A stretch of 64,000 nucleotides of DNA from Bromus sterilis (GCA_950022295.1 OX465597.1:259719016-259783015); one strand, 5' to 3'; positions 22,849-34,119 are shown, counted from the first letter of the stretch. A program made the numbers and translations. Notes: a model not told the origin generated them from the sequence alone.

Positions 22849-25800
22849 TGTAACACCCTCAGTATTTGTAACAGTAATCACTATCACTGTGGATCATCAC
22901 TGTTGCTAATCATTGTTATTCCCTGTCCTTAACCAAACCTTGCTTCTGATCTTTTCAACCCATGATGGTGGGAAATCAAAACCCAAAGCCCAATGCACCT
23001 TTCTCATCAAGAAATCAAACCAAACTTAAAATGCCTAGAATGAAAAATAAAACAAAAGTGCTCAAATGAAGTTGTTCCATAAATCTTGGAACCATTTTTG
23101 TAAATTGCCTAAACTCACTAGAACCATGATGGACCAACTTGGGTATTTTTGTGAGCTATGAGTTAATCCAAACAATTCCAACAGTAGCCTAAAAATCCCA
23201 CCTTGAGCATTTATTAAATAAAAGAAATAGAAAATGCATTTATATTGCCCGTAAACTTTTTGTGTCACTGTGGTATAGTACAACTCAATTTTTGAAACAT
23301 GTATCATGTTTTACAAAAATGTCTGAGCAACTAAAAAAAATACAACAAGCAAAGAACAGAAAAGAAAAAGAAAAGAAAATAGAAGGAAACCTATTCTACG
23401 CCCTGGGAAAAGGCCCACCCCGGCCCAACCCCCCCAGCCCGTGTACCTCCCCCCACCTGCCCCCATCCCGTCGGCCACCTTCTCTACGTCGTGGCACTGC
23501 CGTGGCCACGGGCGACGCTGGAGCCCCCCTCCCTCCCTCACCTGCCCCTTGGCGATAAGGCCAACCCCAGCGACTCCCTGGACAGCCCCTCCCCTCCAAT
23601 CTCCTCCTCCTCACCTCTCTCTTGCCCGAGCAGAACTGCCCGAGTCGCCGCCGGCCACAGTCGCACCCCGGCGTAGCCAACGCCCTCCGAAGGCCTCGCC
23701 GTCTTGTCCATCGCCACCGCTGTCTACGTCTACACCTCCGTGCGCGGGGAATCGATCCCGGAGCTTCTCCACAACGCCCCCGACGCCGTTCCCTTTTTCG
23801 GCTCCGACGAGCTCCGCCGCCCGATTCCGGCCGAACCGCGTCCTCCCCGAGCACGCGACCACCTTCTACGAGCTGCTGGTGAGCACGTCCACCCTCCCCA
23901 TCCCCCAACTCGTCCTTCCTTGCCCCGTGATCCGTTCCACCATTGGAGCAGAGCTCCGGCGCCGCGCGCGTCGGCATACCCGTGGCCTCGGTTCACGCCT
24001 TTAGCTACCGACCGCGTCCTTTTGCTCCCCGTCGTGTGTTAGCTCGATTCCCCCCCGTAGCTAGCTCGCCCTCTTTAGGAATCCGTAGATTGGTCACCGC
24101 CACCGTACTGACCGTCGCCCCGCTCGACGTCGGCGTCGTTCCGGTGAACCCCCGGCCACCACAAGCCCACCAAACGACGCCTCGTCCTCTCCTCTTTCAA
24201 ATGAACCCAGGCGCACCTCCTCTCGTGACCTTATGCGAACACACGCTCGTCGCCGGCGTACTGCTCGCCGCCGGCGAGGTCTCCCTTTCACTGACCGGTG
24301 GGCCACACCGGTCAGATCCGCTTTTAGTGGCTAATCATCTACTGACAGTTGGGCCCCACCCCCTGTTAAACTTGTTATTATGTCTAAATGGAAATAACTC
24401 CCTGGGTCTCTGACGTGTGGGCCCAGGCAATTGATTTAATCACTGAATTTATTTAGCTGTTAAATCAACACATGTGACAATGACATGTGGCCCCCACGGG
24501 GTTAATTGATTAATAAACTGTTTTAGTTAATAATCAGAGGCTGACTGGTGGGCCCAAAGGCTTTTCTAATTTATTAAAATGTTTTATAAATAAGCAGAGG
24601 CTGACATGTTGGTCCCTCATGTCAGGTACTGTTTTGGATAATCTTTTGGATAATGTTGGAAGTTAATAATAAAAGAAATTCAAAAAATTTGTTTAAAAAT
24701 GATTTAAACTTTGAAATTCAATAACTTTTAAACCGTAACACAGATTCAAAAACTTTATACATGAAAATTGATCAGAAAAACATAACAAATACGAATACGC
24801 TATACATATGTCTACCACCCCCCTCTAACTTACCGAGCAACGACATTCCCCCTCCGGGGCCGTGTGTCGGTAATTGCCCGGAGCCGGTAAAACTTACCGG
24901 ATGATTTTACTCTTAACAAGAAAGTTGCTCAAAACGACTCAACGATCACGGATACAACATCCACATGTCTGTCTGGTTTTTCTAACACTACAGACATGGA
25001 ACCTTCCCCTCCGGATCATCTGTCCGGTAATCACCCGGAGCCGGCAGTTCATCCCCGGATGAATTCCCACTCCGAGAAACGTGCATTGCACTGCGATAGA
25101 ACACCGTTAACATTGCATACATCTTTCCATGCATCTGTTTGCTATGATTGTTTGTATTTACTGTGTCTGTTCCCCCTTTATTCTTCGGTAGACCTTGAGG
25201 CTGTCGTCGACTACACCGCTGCTGGGTACGACTACGTCGTCGACGACCGTACCCCTACCGTCGAGCTTCCAGGCAAGCAGAGCCATTCTCTTCCCCAAAT
25301 ATCGCCTATCTTTCCATACTTGCTTGCACTAGGCATTACTGCTGCTGCTACGATTACAATCCTATTCAATTGCATAGTCTGTTTTTGTCGCCCCTTGATG
25401 TACCTTCCATTATCCTATGCTGCCTATTATATATATTATATCCAGCAGTGAGCCCTGCGCATTGTTAGCTAGGATTAGATAGAGGGCCGTGATCACTCAG
25501 GGGAGTGAACGCGGATACAAATATTACAACTGCAAGGGTACGGTACAATGCAGACACCGTCTCAGGACCCTACCTCGGTTCTGCCGAGCCATCATCAAGT
25601 GTGAGCTATCAAGGAGTAATCATTGTACTCCACTCGTTGCTGACTCTGTATAGCCGCTCTAGGTACCTGAGCAACGTTTTTCCTTCAGGTAAGAAGTCGG
25701 GCGACCCAACGGTGCCTGCGAGAGGTATTGCGACGGGACGACCGGGAGGGTACGACCAGTGTACCGGTGTGCTTGGCCCCTGATCGTTGGCCGCGAGAGT

Positions 25801-26124
25801 TACCAAACTACGAAAGTCGATCTCCTCCAGGAGCACACGCGAGACAAGGTAAGGAGACAGTTCACCTTGTTGGTAACCGCAAAGACTTGGTGGGACGATA
25901 GGGCAGGCACCGATGTACTGGTGGTCCCGACTGCTGTCGTTGTCCGCGGGTCAGTTAAGTCGAGGCAACGATAACGATTGTCCCGCAAGTTAATAAAATG
26001 ACTAATGGTTTAGTGAATGTCTTGATTTGGCTATATGCCATGTACGCACTACCTACCCGTGGGAATTACGAGTTATGGGCTCCTCTGCTTCGTAGTGTCG
26101 TCCGAGGACTCTTCCACTACTAGG

Positions 26125-26395
26125 GAATAGCCTTATAGTGGCGCACTGTTTTTGAGTTTAGTGGCACATTAGGGATGCGCCACTAACTACAAGCCACTAA
26201 TAAGGGCTTAGAGGTGGCGCATTCTGGATGCGCCACCCCTAAGGCCCTTAGTCGTGGCGCATCTCATAATGCGCCACCTCTAAGCTCTTAGGGGTGGCGC
26301 ATTCTGGTATGCGCCACGCCTAAGGGCCTTAGGGGTGGCGCATTCGCAGTGCGCCACTAAGTCCTGACAATATGCGCCACTAAATAATTACGGAA
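26125..26395. repeat. CACTA subterminal repeats
   Basis: At least nine GTGGCGCA or TGCGCCAC octamers occur in about 270 bp, often as facing pairs separated by 5-8 bases (for example GTGGCGCATTCTGGATGCGC). In this superfamily such motifs bind the element's own DNA-binding protein. Confidence 0.85.
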
Positions 26396-26892
26396 AACAA
26401 AAAAAAAGAATTACATAAAAGAATAAAAGCATTACAGATATTTTTATTATATTACAGAAATGCAAAATACAATATAACAATGAGGCCAACAATTATTGAT
26501 ACAAAAGAATTGCAATATAATTTTTATTACAAAGGTTTAGAGGCCAACAAGATTCACAAGATTACATTCCATCACAAAATTACAATGAGTCCAACAATTA
26601 TTGAAAACCGAAAGCTACTTTCGTCATCACTACTTGTTTGCTCTTCAACCTGCACAAAACAAAGCTTTAGTGGTCACATCCATCATACCAAAGGAGAACA
26701 AAACAATCTAGCATCTATTCTTATCAACAACTTAAAGCAAGTCGATGAATGGTGAAAAGCATGCACATATGCATAAAAATGCATATGCAGTGACCTTTAT
26801 ACACAAAGAGCACCAAGAGTATTTGATAGTACCATCTAGTACACAAAGAGTACATCCAAATTACATCCAAATTACACAATGAGTACATTCAA

Positions 26893-27870
26893 TTAATTGT
26901 TTTGACTCGGCTCGGGGAATGGGCGGCATCCTTCTTTCGTCAGGAGAGGCCTTGTGTCACGCAGGGCCTTTAGGCGGACTTCTATCTCCCCATTGGATGG
27001 TGAAATGTTGGAGTGGAAGATCGACCCCCTCATTTGTACTTCATGACGGATGATAGTCGCCATCTGCGCTTGGATTTGAAAGAACTCCTTCAGATTTGCA
27101 TCGGCGATTTCCGCCTTCCTTTCAGCCCACGCTCTGAGATGACTTGGCAGCGTAAGGTTGCGTTGTTCCTGTACAATCGCCCTCATGTGATGAAGGGCGT
27201 AGTATGCATCCCTCACACTGCCAGCCGGCTGCTTGACGCACGGGAACTGCGTTACGTGGTTGAACACGTTCACGCCAGGCTGATTTTTCCTGAACTTGTG
27301 CTTCATGATCTTGCCTCCGGCTTTTATGTAGCCGACGAGAGCATCATCCAAAACTCTCATGATATACTTGTAATCTTTTTTGTTCACACTCCCCGAGTCT
27401 AAATACACGGCATGCGAGTGTTGCGGTGAAAAGCAGATGAGCACGCAGTCTTGATCCTCACTGCATAATTAAAACAATCCAAAAGGAATGTTGGAAGAGG
27501 ACAATGGAAAGCTAAGAAAGCATATATGCTACGGAGGCGAGCGAATGACTTACTTGGGAGAGTAGGTCATAAGAAATGAATCTTTGTCGGCGTTCCGTAG
27601 CATGAAGTCTGTGATGTACCCCGCCGCGAGAGCCGCGTCCCCGTCGTCCATCAAGATGCTTTCACGCATGTAGAAGGGGTCCAATATCGCGACGCTCGGG
27701 GTCTTATCTCTCCTGATACTCATAGAAAGGCTGAGCGAGAACAGACGGATAAGGCTATGGTCCAGCCGCTTGAGATGGTACAAATTGAAGATCTCCGAAA
27801 ACCGTAGGATTATCATATCAGACGTCAGCAGTACTGTGGGCTGATTGCCGGGAAGTGGTGTTTTCTTCAT
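26893..27870 (-). pseudogene. CACTA-encoded Ulp1-like (C48 peptidase-related) protein, 3' exons
   Basis: Exon 1 is 27870-27554 and exon 2 is 27460-26893. The 93-bp intron (27553-27461) has a GTAAGT donor and a TTATGCAG acceptor, and splicing keeps the frame (885 nt, 294 residues plus stop). The protein reads FSEIFNLYHLKRLDHSLIRL in exon 1 and HSHAVYLDSGSVNKKDYKYI then KQPAGSVRDAYYALHHMRAI in exon 2. This is the fold seen in CACTA ORFs related to SUMO proteases. The Asp of LDSG is present, but the position expected for the catalytic Cys (Q-x-x-G-S-V-x-C-G) reads R-D-A and the expected His is not seen, so peptidase activity is unlikely. The frame upstream of the first Met meets a stop within ten codons, so the 5' end is lost. 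Confidence 0.75.
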
Positions 27871-29385
27871 TGCTCGCGCGGTGGTGTCTTATTTGGATTT
27901 GCATTAACTTCACATGCCAGCCACGCACCGTGCAGGAGTACGTCCGGGTTGGGGTCCAAGGCCCGGCGTACTTAGGATTTAGACCGGCGGATGGCCTCTC
28001 TGTTGAGTTTAAAAGATGCGCTACGGAGTGTCGAATTGCCTCGGTGGAGCGTTCCCTAACAAGGTGCCCTCCACCCTGGAGATCCGTGTGTGTAGTGTAA
28101 CACAAGTGCACCCCTGCTGGGAAGATTAATCTATTCGAATAGCTGTGTCCACGGTAACAGGACGCTTTATGCTGAAGCTGGATCTTACCACTACAAACTA
28201 TTATTATTAAACTGTATGGTTCTGGGTTTTCTTCCTCGTTGGGAAGTCGAGGAGGTGAACTCGGAGGCATTGCTAATTATTACAGCTTATTATTATACAA
28301 TGCTGCAGCAACTTCTGCTGCATTGTTACTTTATGCTTTATATAAACTGTTGGCTATTCTCTCCTCATGCTGCAAGACATCGTCGTAAGATGGTAGTCTT
28401 CGTTAGGCCTAGCTTCTTACCCTTGCTCTGGCTTTCTGTCTTCCAGTCCACTATATACAGCCTCTTCTTTCCGTTGATACAATGCATAATTTCTTAGTAG
28501 CGGACGTAAGACTCGCGGGTATGCTAGATACTCACCTTTGCTTTATTTCCCCTTTTTCGTTTTGCCTGATCGTCCGCTGCAGTCGACGTTGGAGCCTAGG
28601 AGCAGGAGTACCCCGGAGGCGACTACTACGACATCGAGTTCCCCGTTGACCAGGAGTAGTTTGGTGGATCCCAGGCAGGAGGCCTCGCCTTTTCGATCTA
28701 TATCTCTGATGTCATTTGTGCTAGCCTTTTTAAGGCAAAACTTGAGTAACTATGTCTGTAGTCAGATATTATGGCTTGTATGACTTATGTATTCGGATCC
28801 TCGTGATCCCAGGTATTGTAACATATTGGTTTATCCTTTTGTGTTTAGTGTTGTGCTGTGATATTCTTACTGTGGCACCCTAATCTCAGCCGTGTACCCT
28901 GTGCGTGTATGATTACTGTACACGGATTGATATTGGGGGCGTCACAGGTTTCGATGGTAAAATTCCGGCTCAGATTCCGGTTCATTGGAAAAATTCCGGC
29001 TCTTTCATTGAGTTCCGGATCATCGGAAATTCTGGCTTCTTTACGGATCCAGAATCATTACAAATTACCGGCTTCACAAGAAATCTTGGTAAGACTCGGG
29101 ACTTCTAAAACCCAGAATTTGTCACCTTATGCATTACATCATTATGCATTGCACCTTTTCATATGATGATTCATTACATCTTATCCATCCATAAGTCGAT
29201 CTTCATCGCACCAGGCTTTCTCCATAAGTCGATCTTCATCGCACCAGGCTCTCCCCACACAACCAAAAAGCCGACTTTGGTCGCAACAAACCCCTTCAAA
29301 ATCAAAACATCGTATGCATTACATACACTTACTTACTGTTCTTTGCATGATACATATCATACATTGAATTATTATTATCTCAGAA

Positions 29386-29600
29386 ACTTGGGGGCTTGAT
29401 CAACTCTCAACTGTTATCTGGGCACTTATGTGTTTATTTCAGGGAAAGTTCAGGGGGCTTGATGACACTCATCAACCTTTAACTAAGAAAACCCGGAAAA
29501 TATGTGTAATTACGTGCATATAGCTTATTTCAGGGAAATCTTGGGGGCTCGACTATACTAATCGAGTCTTAACTAAGAAAACTCGGCATATACATGTGGC
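29386..29600 (+). repeat. Degenerate repeat of a GGGGGCTTGA block, three copies
   Basis: Blocks at about 29388, 29447 and 29539 share 'ggggct(t/c)ga', a 'ctcaac' or 'atcaacc' segment and 'aactaagaaaac(c/t)cgg' with TTATTTCAGGGAAA spacers. The level of identity is low. Confidence 0.6.
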
Positions 29601-29995
29601 GCTTCATGCCTTATAACTGCATGTATGTTTGATGCTTATACGATCTAAAAACGCGAAACCCGGCTAAGGACTCTCAAGAGAGTTTTAAAAGCAAAAAAAC
29701 AGAAAAACGCTGATCAATATGAGACGGCATACAGAGAAATTCCGACTCCTGGATAACCCAAAACTTTTCTCAAAAAATGAGAAAATAAGGAAAAGATGAA
29801 TCCAGAGCCGACTTCTATATGAGAAATTTGTAATTTATCCTTTTTGCATACATAATCAAAGGCTTATTTTTTCTTGGCATATATAAAAAATCCTTGGAGG
29901 ATACTGAGTTAAAACCTATGCGACTCGGTAATGTGTCAATACACACATACGAACTCATGGGGAGATACCTTTTGCATTGCATCTTCTGCATTCTT

Positions 29996-30666
29996 AAAGT
30001 CGACTTCGGTCGCAATGGCTCTCGCCATATATAAAGTCGACCTCGGTCGCAACGGCTCTCGCCATATATAAAGTCGACCTCGGTCGCAATGGCTCTCGCC
30101 ATATATAAATTCGACTTCGGTCGCAATGGCTATCGCCATATATAAAGTCGACTTCAGTCGCAATGGCTATCGCCATATATAAAGTCGACTTCGGTCACAA
30201 TGGCTATCGCCATATATAAAGTCGACTTCGGTCGCAACGGCTATCGCCATATATAAAGTCGACTTCGGTCGCAACGGCTATCGCCATATATAAAGTCGAC
30301 TTTGGTCGCAACGGCTATCTCCATATATAAAGACGAATTCGGTCGCAACGGCTATCGCCATATATTTAAGTCGACTTTGGTCGCAACGGCTATCGCCATA
30401 TATAAAGTCGACTTCGGTCGCAACGGCTATCGCCATATATAAAGTCGACTTCGGTCGCAATGTCTATCGCCATATATAAAGTCGACTTAGGTCGCAATGG
30501 CTCTCGCCATATATAAAGTCGATTTCTGTCGCACTGGCTCTCACCATATGTATAAGTCGACACTCGTCGCACTGGCTCAGCCATATGTATAAGTCGACCC
30601 TCGTCGCACTGGCTCTCGCCATATAAAATATATAAGTCAACTTTCATCGCACCGGCTCTCGCCGAA
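29996..30666 (+). repeat. 37-bp tandem array, about 18 units, each with GTCGAC and TATATAAA
   Basis: The unit is AAAGTCGACTTCGGTCGCAA followed by TGGCTATCGCCATATAT. The first 13 units keep a strict 37-bp period (29996 to about 30478), apart from one extra base at about 30366; the last four are diverged and vary in length. Most units contain a SalI site and a TATATAAAG motif, with C/T variation at fixed positions. On the minus strand all three frames of the unit are free of stops, giving spurious open frames. Confidence 0.95.
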
Positions 30667-30699
30667 CTAGCTGTCATGCCGACTTAAGAGTTGGCACAC

Positions 30700-32074
30700 A
30701 TTATTCCGGGTTGCTGAAGGAAACATATTCCAGCACTCGAAGGGTCACTCTATTTAGAAGCTGGGAACATAACCCATCATATCATATCTACCAGATTCAG
30801 CAAATTCGCATTCATCGATTTTTATCAGCAAGCAAACATTTTCCGGCTTCAACGAAAATTGCTGGCCTTTGGCATATAATACATGCCGACTTCAAGCAAG
30901 AAATTGTAAGTCCCAGGTTGCTGCAGGCAAGACAACCCGACACTTGGGTTCTCGTCGGGCTTGTCATGTCTGGTGACAGCATCCACGAGCCCTTGAAGAT
31001 CTCTGACTACTTCTTTTATGCGATTGAGCGCATGTATTAGAGGTCTGAGCCGGTCATCCGTACTTGTGTAGTCCTCATCAGGCTGGGTTTCTTACGTAAA
31101 TTGATTGCGTGCTTCTTTAGCTTCCTGTGCTCCCATGCTATTTCCCTTTGTAGCTAGGTGGTCCTCTCTTGGTGTTTTCTCAAATCATCTTTGCACTCGG
31201 CCTGGCTTTCTCTAGCCATGAGGGCTGCAAGACGTGCATTCGCGACCATTGTCGAGACGGTTTTTGGTTCCATTGGGATTCCATGGCTTCCGACTTCTCG
31301 ATAGTGACGCGATCCAGACTCTTGTCAGTTGAGATTGTAAGCTCGGTCATGTCAGCAGTCTTTCGACGCGAGGTCCCGTGCATAGGGTCTTCTAGATTTC
31401 TTTCGCGTCGGCCTCTTTCAAAAGAATGAATTACTCCCGTGTTGCTATCGTCTCCTTCGTCAGAAAAATAGTTTTTTCTCTGAAAATTGTGAGGTGTGGC
31501 CCCTTCGATGGCATCAGCAGAACGCTTTGGTCCTGGAGATCCATGGGTGAATCCGAGGAAAACATGAGTAGAGCCATTAAGGTTCCGAATTTAGTATCCC
31601 ATAGAGGCGATGTAATCTGGCCTGGGCCCAAGTCTATCACTCTCCATGGAGAAGATCGACCTGGTATTTGTGAATTTTCCTTCACTCGGGTATGAGTCGG
31701 CATCAGAGAGTTTCGCCGAGTCATCGTGCACCAAGGTCTCAACAGAGAACACCGGCTCTGGAAATCCGTTGGAGAATCCGACAAAGACGTGCCTAGAGTC
31801 GGCGTTTAGCTGACTTGTCACTTTAGTAGGGACATCATGATCTGTTTCTGGCTCAGATCCGTCCAATCTTCCGATGAAGAGGTGGATGGAACCCACTAGG
31901 ACCTGATAGCCCGACTCGACGGGATTGGCTTCGGGACCCCATGCGGTGTTGTCGATGTAGAGCTTCCCGCGCCGGCTTCTGGTGATCCGGCCGGTAAACA
32001 AACCTTCCATGCCTCGTAGATCTCCCTCCAGGATGACGACGCCTGCGTGCGCAGCCCCAACGATGGGAGCCAGC
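30700..32074 (-). mobile_element. Reverse Gypsy element: leader/gag remnant
   Basis: On the minus strand, a frame from the primer site region reads GRITRSRRGKLYIDNTAWGP (about 31990-31930) and then VLVGSIHLFIGRLDGSEPET. I recognise this as the N-terminal leader protein of a Triticeae Gypsy gag. It continues to about 31591 and then to lower coordinates with stops and frame changes (e.g. MESQWNQKPSRQWSRMHVLQ near 31290). No protease or RT is found. It matches the forward leader at 17890-17960, so both are the same family in opposite orientation. Confidence 0.65.
32057..32073 (-). other. Degenerate primer binding site
   Basis: The minus strand reads GCTGGCTCCCATCGTTGGGG next to the LTR end at 32075. 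Compared with the forward site at 17875 it has drifted at several positions, mostly C to T. Confidence 0.6.
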
Positions 32075-32538
32075 TGTCATGGGAAAGTCACGGCAGATGT
32101 CCTCATTGGAGGACTTAACGCGGGGCCTTAGCTAAGAGGTAGATTTCGAGGAGAGAGTCGGCGGAAGCACGGAACACAAGAGTTTACCCAGATTTCGGCC
32201 CCTCATAAGGTAGAGACCTACTCCTGCTTTGCTATTATTGGGTGTCTACTTCTCGTTTACATGGATGCGGAATCACTACCTATGCCTCGAGAGGTTCTTA
32301 GTTGATTTCTCCTTCGACGTCCCATGGCGCCGACTTATATAGATGCCGGGTCGTAGGGTTTACACAATCCGACTCTTACAACAAATAGAGTCCTAGTATA
32401 ATTATAAATAGTTTCCTCATTCACTGAGGTAAGAAAACTTCCTTGTAGAGGCTTCGGCCTCCACACTTGACACGACCGGGCCCACTACCGAGTCTCCTTC
32501 TGGGCCTTCCTCTGATGAGTCGGCATGGGTTACCATCA
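32075..32538 (-). mobile_element. 5' LTR (464 bp) of the reverse Gypsy element
   Basis: The minus strand starts TGATGGTAACCCATGCC at 32538 and ends TTTCCCATGACA at 32075. A TATA box lies at 32341-32334. The outer flank is TGTTG (32539-32543), which interrupts the coding frame of the Copia element to the right. Confidence 0.7.
32334..32341 (-). promoter_or_regulatory. TATA box in the 464-bp LTR
   Basis: Minus-strand TATATAAG is at the mid-LTR position equivalent to 17479 in the forward relative. Confidence 0.6.
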
Positions 32539-34119
32539 TGTTGGGTTATGGTCTTGAGCTATCCCCCCCCCCGACATAGGGGAAGGAATCACTTGTGATG
32601 GCCCTGCCTCTTGTGCCTTGGCAAGATCCATTTCCTGTGATGGATTCATTATTTCAACTTCTTCATCTGCTGCAGGGGAAGCATTTGCATCAGCAGCACG
32701 AGGTTCGGAAGTAGAACAAGCTGGAGAATAATCTCGAGTTCTTTCCTGTGGGGCAGCACGGGGTGAGTTTTGTGGGGCATCTTCTACGGGAGCAACATCT
32801 TGTTGGTGGGGAGACTGCACTTGGGGTGGATTTGGAGCATGAGGTGGTGTGGGAGCACTTGGTGTAACTTTTTCTTTGTTTGATGGAGGTGGACAATGGA
32901 TTGGAGCAGGTGGAGTAGGTTGTCTTGGTGGGGTTGGAGCTGTGGTGGAGGAGTTGGTGCTTTTTGTGGATTGGGAGTCGAGATTCGGGAAGGAGCGGGG
33001 GTTTTGGTTGGAGTTTTGGGTGGCGCTGGGGCCTTGGGAGGAGCAGACGTGGAGCCAGTCTTGGAAGCACATACTTGAAGCACATGGGAACTAGATTCGC
33101 CTTCGTCTTCCATATCAGCCTCATCGGCCTGAGTGGTCATGCAGGCTTTCTTCTTGTCCTGATTCTTCTTCGGCGCAGGATCGGAAGTTGCCTTCCGCTT
33201 CCTGGAATCAACAGCCAAGATTGCATTGTTGTGGCTGAGGCAAAGATCTTCAAGTGCTTTCTTGATCTTGCCCTTATGATTCTCCACTTCACTCTTGGTG
33301 GCAGAATTCTTGACAGTCACTTGTTGAAGAAGAGACATAAAAGATTCCTTGATTTCCTCATCATCTTCGGTCTCTGCCTTCTCTGAAACTTGTGAATCTT
33401 TGCAGATTAAGCTTTTCTTTGAGAAAAAAATTCTTTCAGCTTCCTCATCAAATTTGGAATGATTTCTTCGAAAGTTGGGGGCACATACAAAGTGCTGGGA
33501 ACAACTTCTTCAGATTCGCTCTTTTTCCAAAGAGTTTCGGTGATGCCTAAAACATCCCATAGTTTATCTTCTCTTGGGTCTGGAAACTGATGCCGGCTTT
33601 GGCAGTCCATGTCATATTGAGCCTTTGGCTCATCAACAATGTTTTTCTGGACTGTGGAAACCACAATTTGTTTCGGAGCCTCTCGGGCTCTCTTCTCAGT
33701 TATCTTGGTGGCGATTTTGTCCAGGGCTGCCCTTCTCTTTGGGTCAGAAGCCCTAAGCAATTGAGCTTTGGCGACAGCCTTCTTATCATTTTCTTCTGCT
33801 TCGGCTAGCTTGTGCTGCGCTTCAGCAGAAGCGGCGGTCTTCTTGGCAACATCAAGTTTCTTCCTTTCCTTTGCAGCTTTCTCGTTTGCTGCAGATTGTT
33901 TTGCCAACTCAAGGCGACATTTAGCTTCTTCCAAGTCCCTCTTCTTGAGTTCAGCTTCAGTGGGCCTCATAGCAACCCGGGCCATTGAAAGAGTTGGCTT
34001 GGCGACCGTTCAGTTTGGCTTGGCAGCGGCAACAGGCTTCTCAGCAGTTTTCTGCTTTGAAGGGTTGTGCTTTTGCTTCGACCTTCTCTCGGTTTGGATA
34101 ACTTGGGGTGGTGGCTTGC
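32539..34119 (-). pseudogene. 3' part of the extra ORF of a reverse SIRE/Maximus-like Copia element
   Basis: This is the downstream portion of an ORF whose first 63 codons are at 56952-56763; the frame is continuous across the intervening 22.6 kb. It has three sections. A Lys/Glu/Ala-rich coiled coil (KKRDLEEAKCRLELAKQSAA, KKTAASAEAQHKLAEAEEND) lies at 33960-33740. A second predicted helical part (MSLLQQVTVKNSATKSEVEN) starts at 33338. A Pro-rich tail follows (PKAPAPPKTPTKTPAPS, then PPAPIHCPPPSNKEK) to 32539. Breaks: a TGA near 34010, a frameshift at an A7 run near 33422-33428, and another within the Pro-rich part (about 32880-32960). Copia elements of the SIRE/Maximus lineage carry a third, 'env-like' ORF after pol; this position and architecture agree, but no signal peptide or membrane segment is visible. 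Function unknown. Confidence 0.6.

Larger units (their letters stand above)
26115..27890 (-). mobile_element. CACTA DNA transposon, one end only
   Basis: The terminal inverted repeat CACTACTAGGGAATAGCC starts at 26115. It is followed by subterminal repeats of GTGGCGCA/TGCGCCAC in both orientations up to about 26390, a hallmark of the CACTA (En/Spm) superfamily. A spliced reverse-strand gene follows. The opposite terminal repeat, which should read CTAGTAGTG, is absent. LTR sequence resumes near 27890, inside or just upstream of the gene, so the far end was deleted. The 3 bases before the repeat are TTC, without a matching partner. Confidence 0.82.
18941..28946 (+). mobile_element. Chromovirus-type Gypsy element with internal deletion
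   Basis: The LTRs start TGTAACACC at 18941 and 22849, and the 3' LTR ends GGGGGCGTCACA at 28946. The flanks GGTTT (18936-18940) and GGTTT (28947-28951) are a perfect 5-bp duplication, so the ends are the original ones. A deletion joins mid-LTR (about 20655) directly to the RT C-terminal coding region, removing the second half of the 5' LTR, the primer site, gag, protease and most of RT. What remains is the tail of RT, RNase H, integrase and a chromodomain-like tail. The 3' LTR holds a CACTA fragment. Without that fragment the full LTR would be about 4.3 kb. Confidence 0.9.
22849..28946 (+). mobile_element. 3' LTR of the chromovirus, interrupted by CACTA
   Basis: The two LTR parts are 22849-26114 and about 27890-28946. 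The first carries the same GC-rich block as the 5' copy (23395-24010) and a paired, related repeat 'cctccggggccgtgtgtc / cctccggatcatctgtcc' (24850-25050). The part after the CACTA resumes with 'aggagtacgtccgggttggg', typical of long chromovirus LTRs as I recall them. It ends at 28946 with the target duplication. Confidence 0.8.
28952..30700 (+). mobile_element. Second Gypsy element, right part (non-coding)
   Basis: This continues the element interrupted at 18940 after the duplicated GGTTT. It contains 'ttccggctc' repeats (about 28970-29040), two 33-bp copies of a 'cataagtcgatcttcatcgc' unit (29191-29256), three loose copies of a 'cttgggggcttga' block (29386-29600) and the 37-bp array. No supported gene. 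Where it gives way to the reverse copy (about 30.7-31.0 kb) is unclear. Confidence 0.55.

Noticed and set aside
24996..25783. Frames up to 151 codons in the chromovirus 3' LTR
   Set aside because: Low complexity and inside an LTR; no start context or domain.
28200..28503. Second CACTA terminal repeat (TTCTTAGTAG near 28491, or CCACTACAAAC near 28192)
   Set aside because: Neither matches the 26115 repeat beyond 5-6 bases, there is no subterminal array and no matching 3-bp duplication.
29996..30666. CRISPR-like array
   Set aside because: Units touch each other with no unique spacers, and the genome is plant.
29815..30677. Several overlapping minus-strand open frames of 60-103 codons across the 37-bp array
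   Set aside because: The unit has no stops in any minus-strand frame and 37 is not a multiple of three, so open frames arise automatically. The peptides just repeat.
31169..31695. Plus-strand frames opposite the reverse Gypsy leader
   Set aside because: They are antisense to the leader/gag-like coding sequence of the reverse element.
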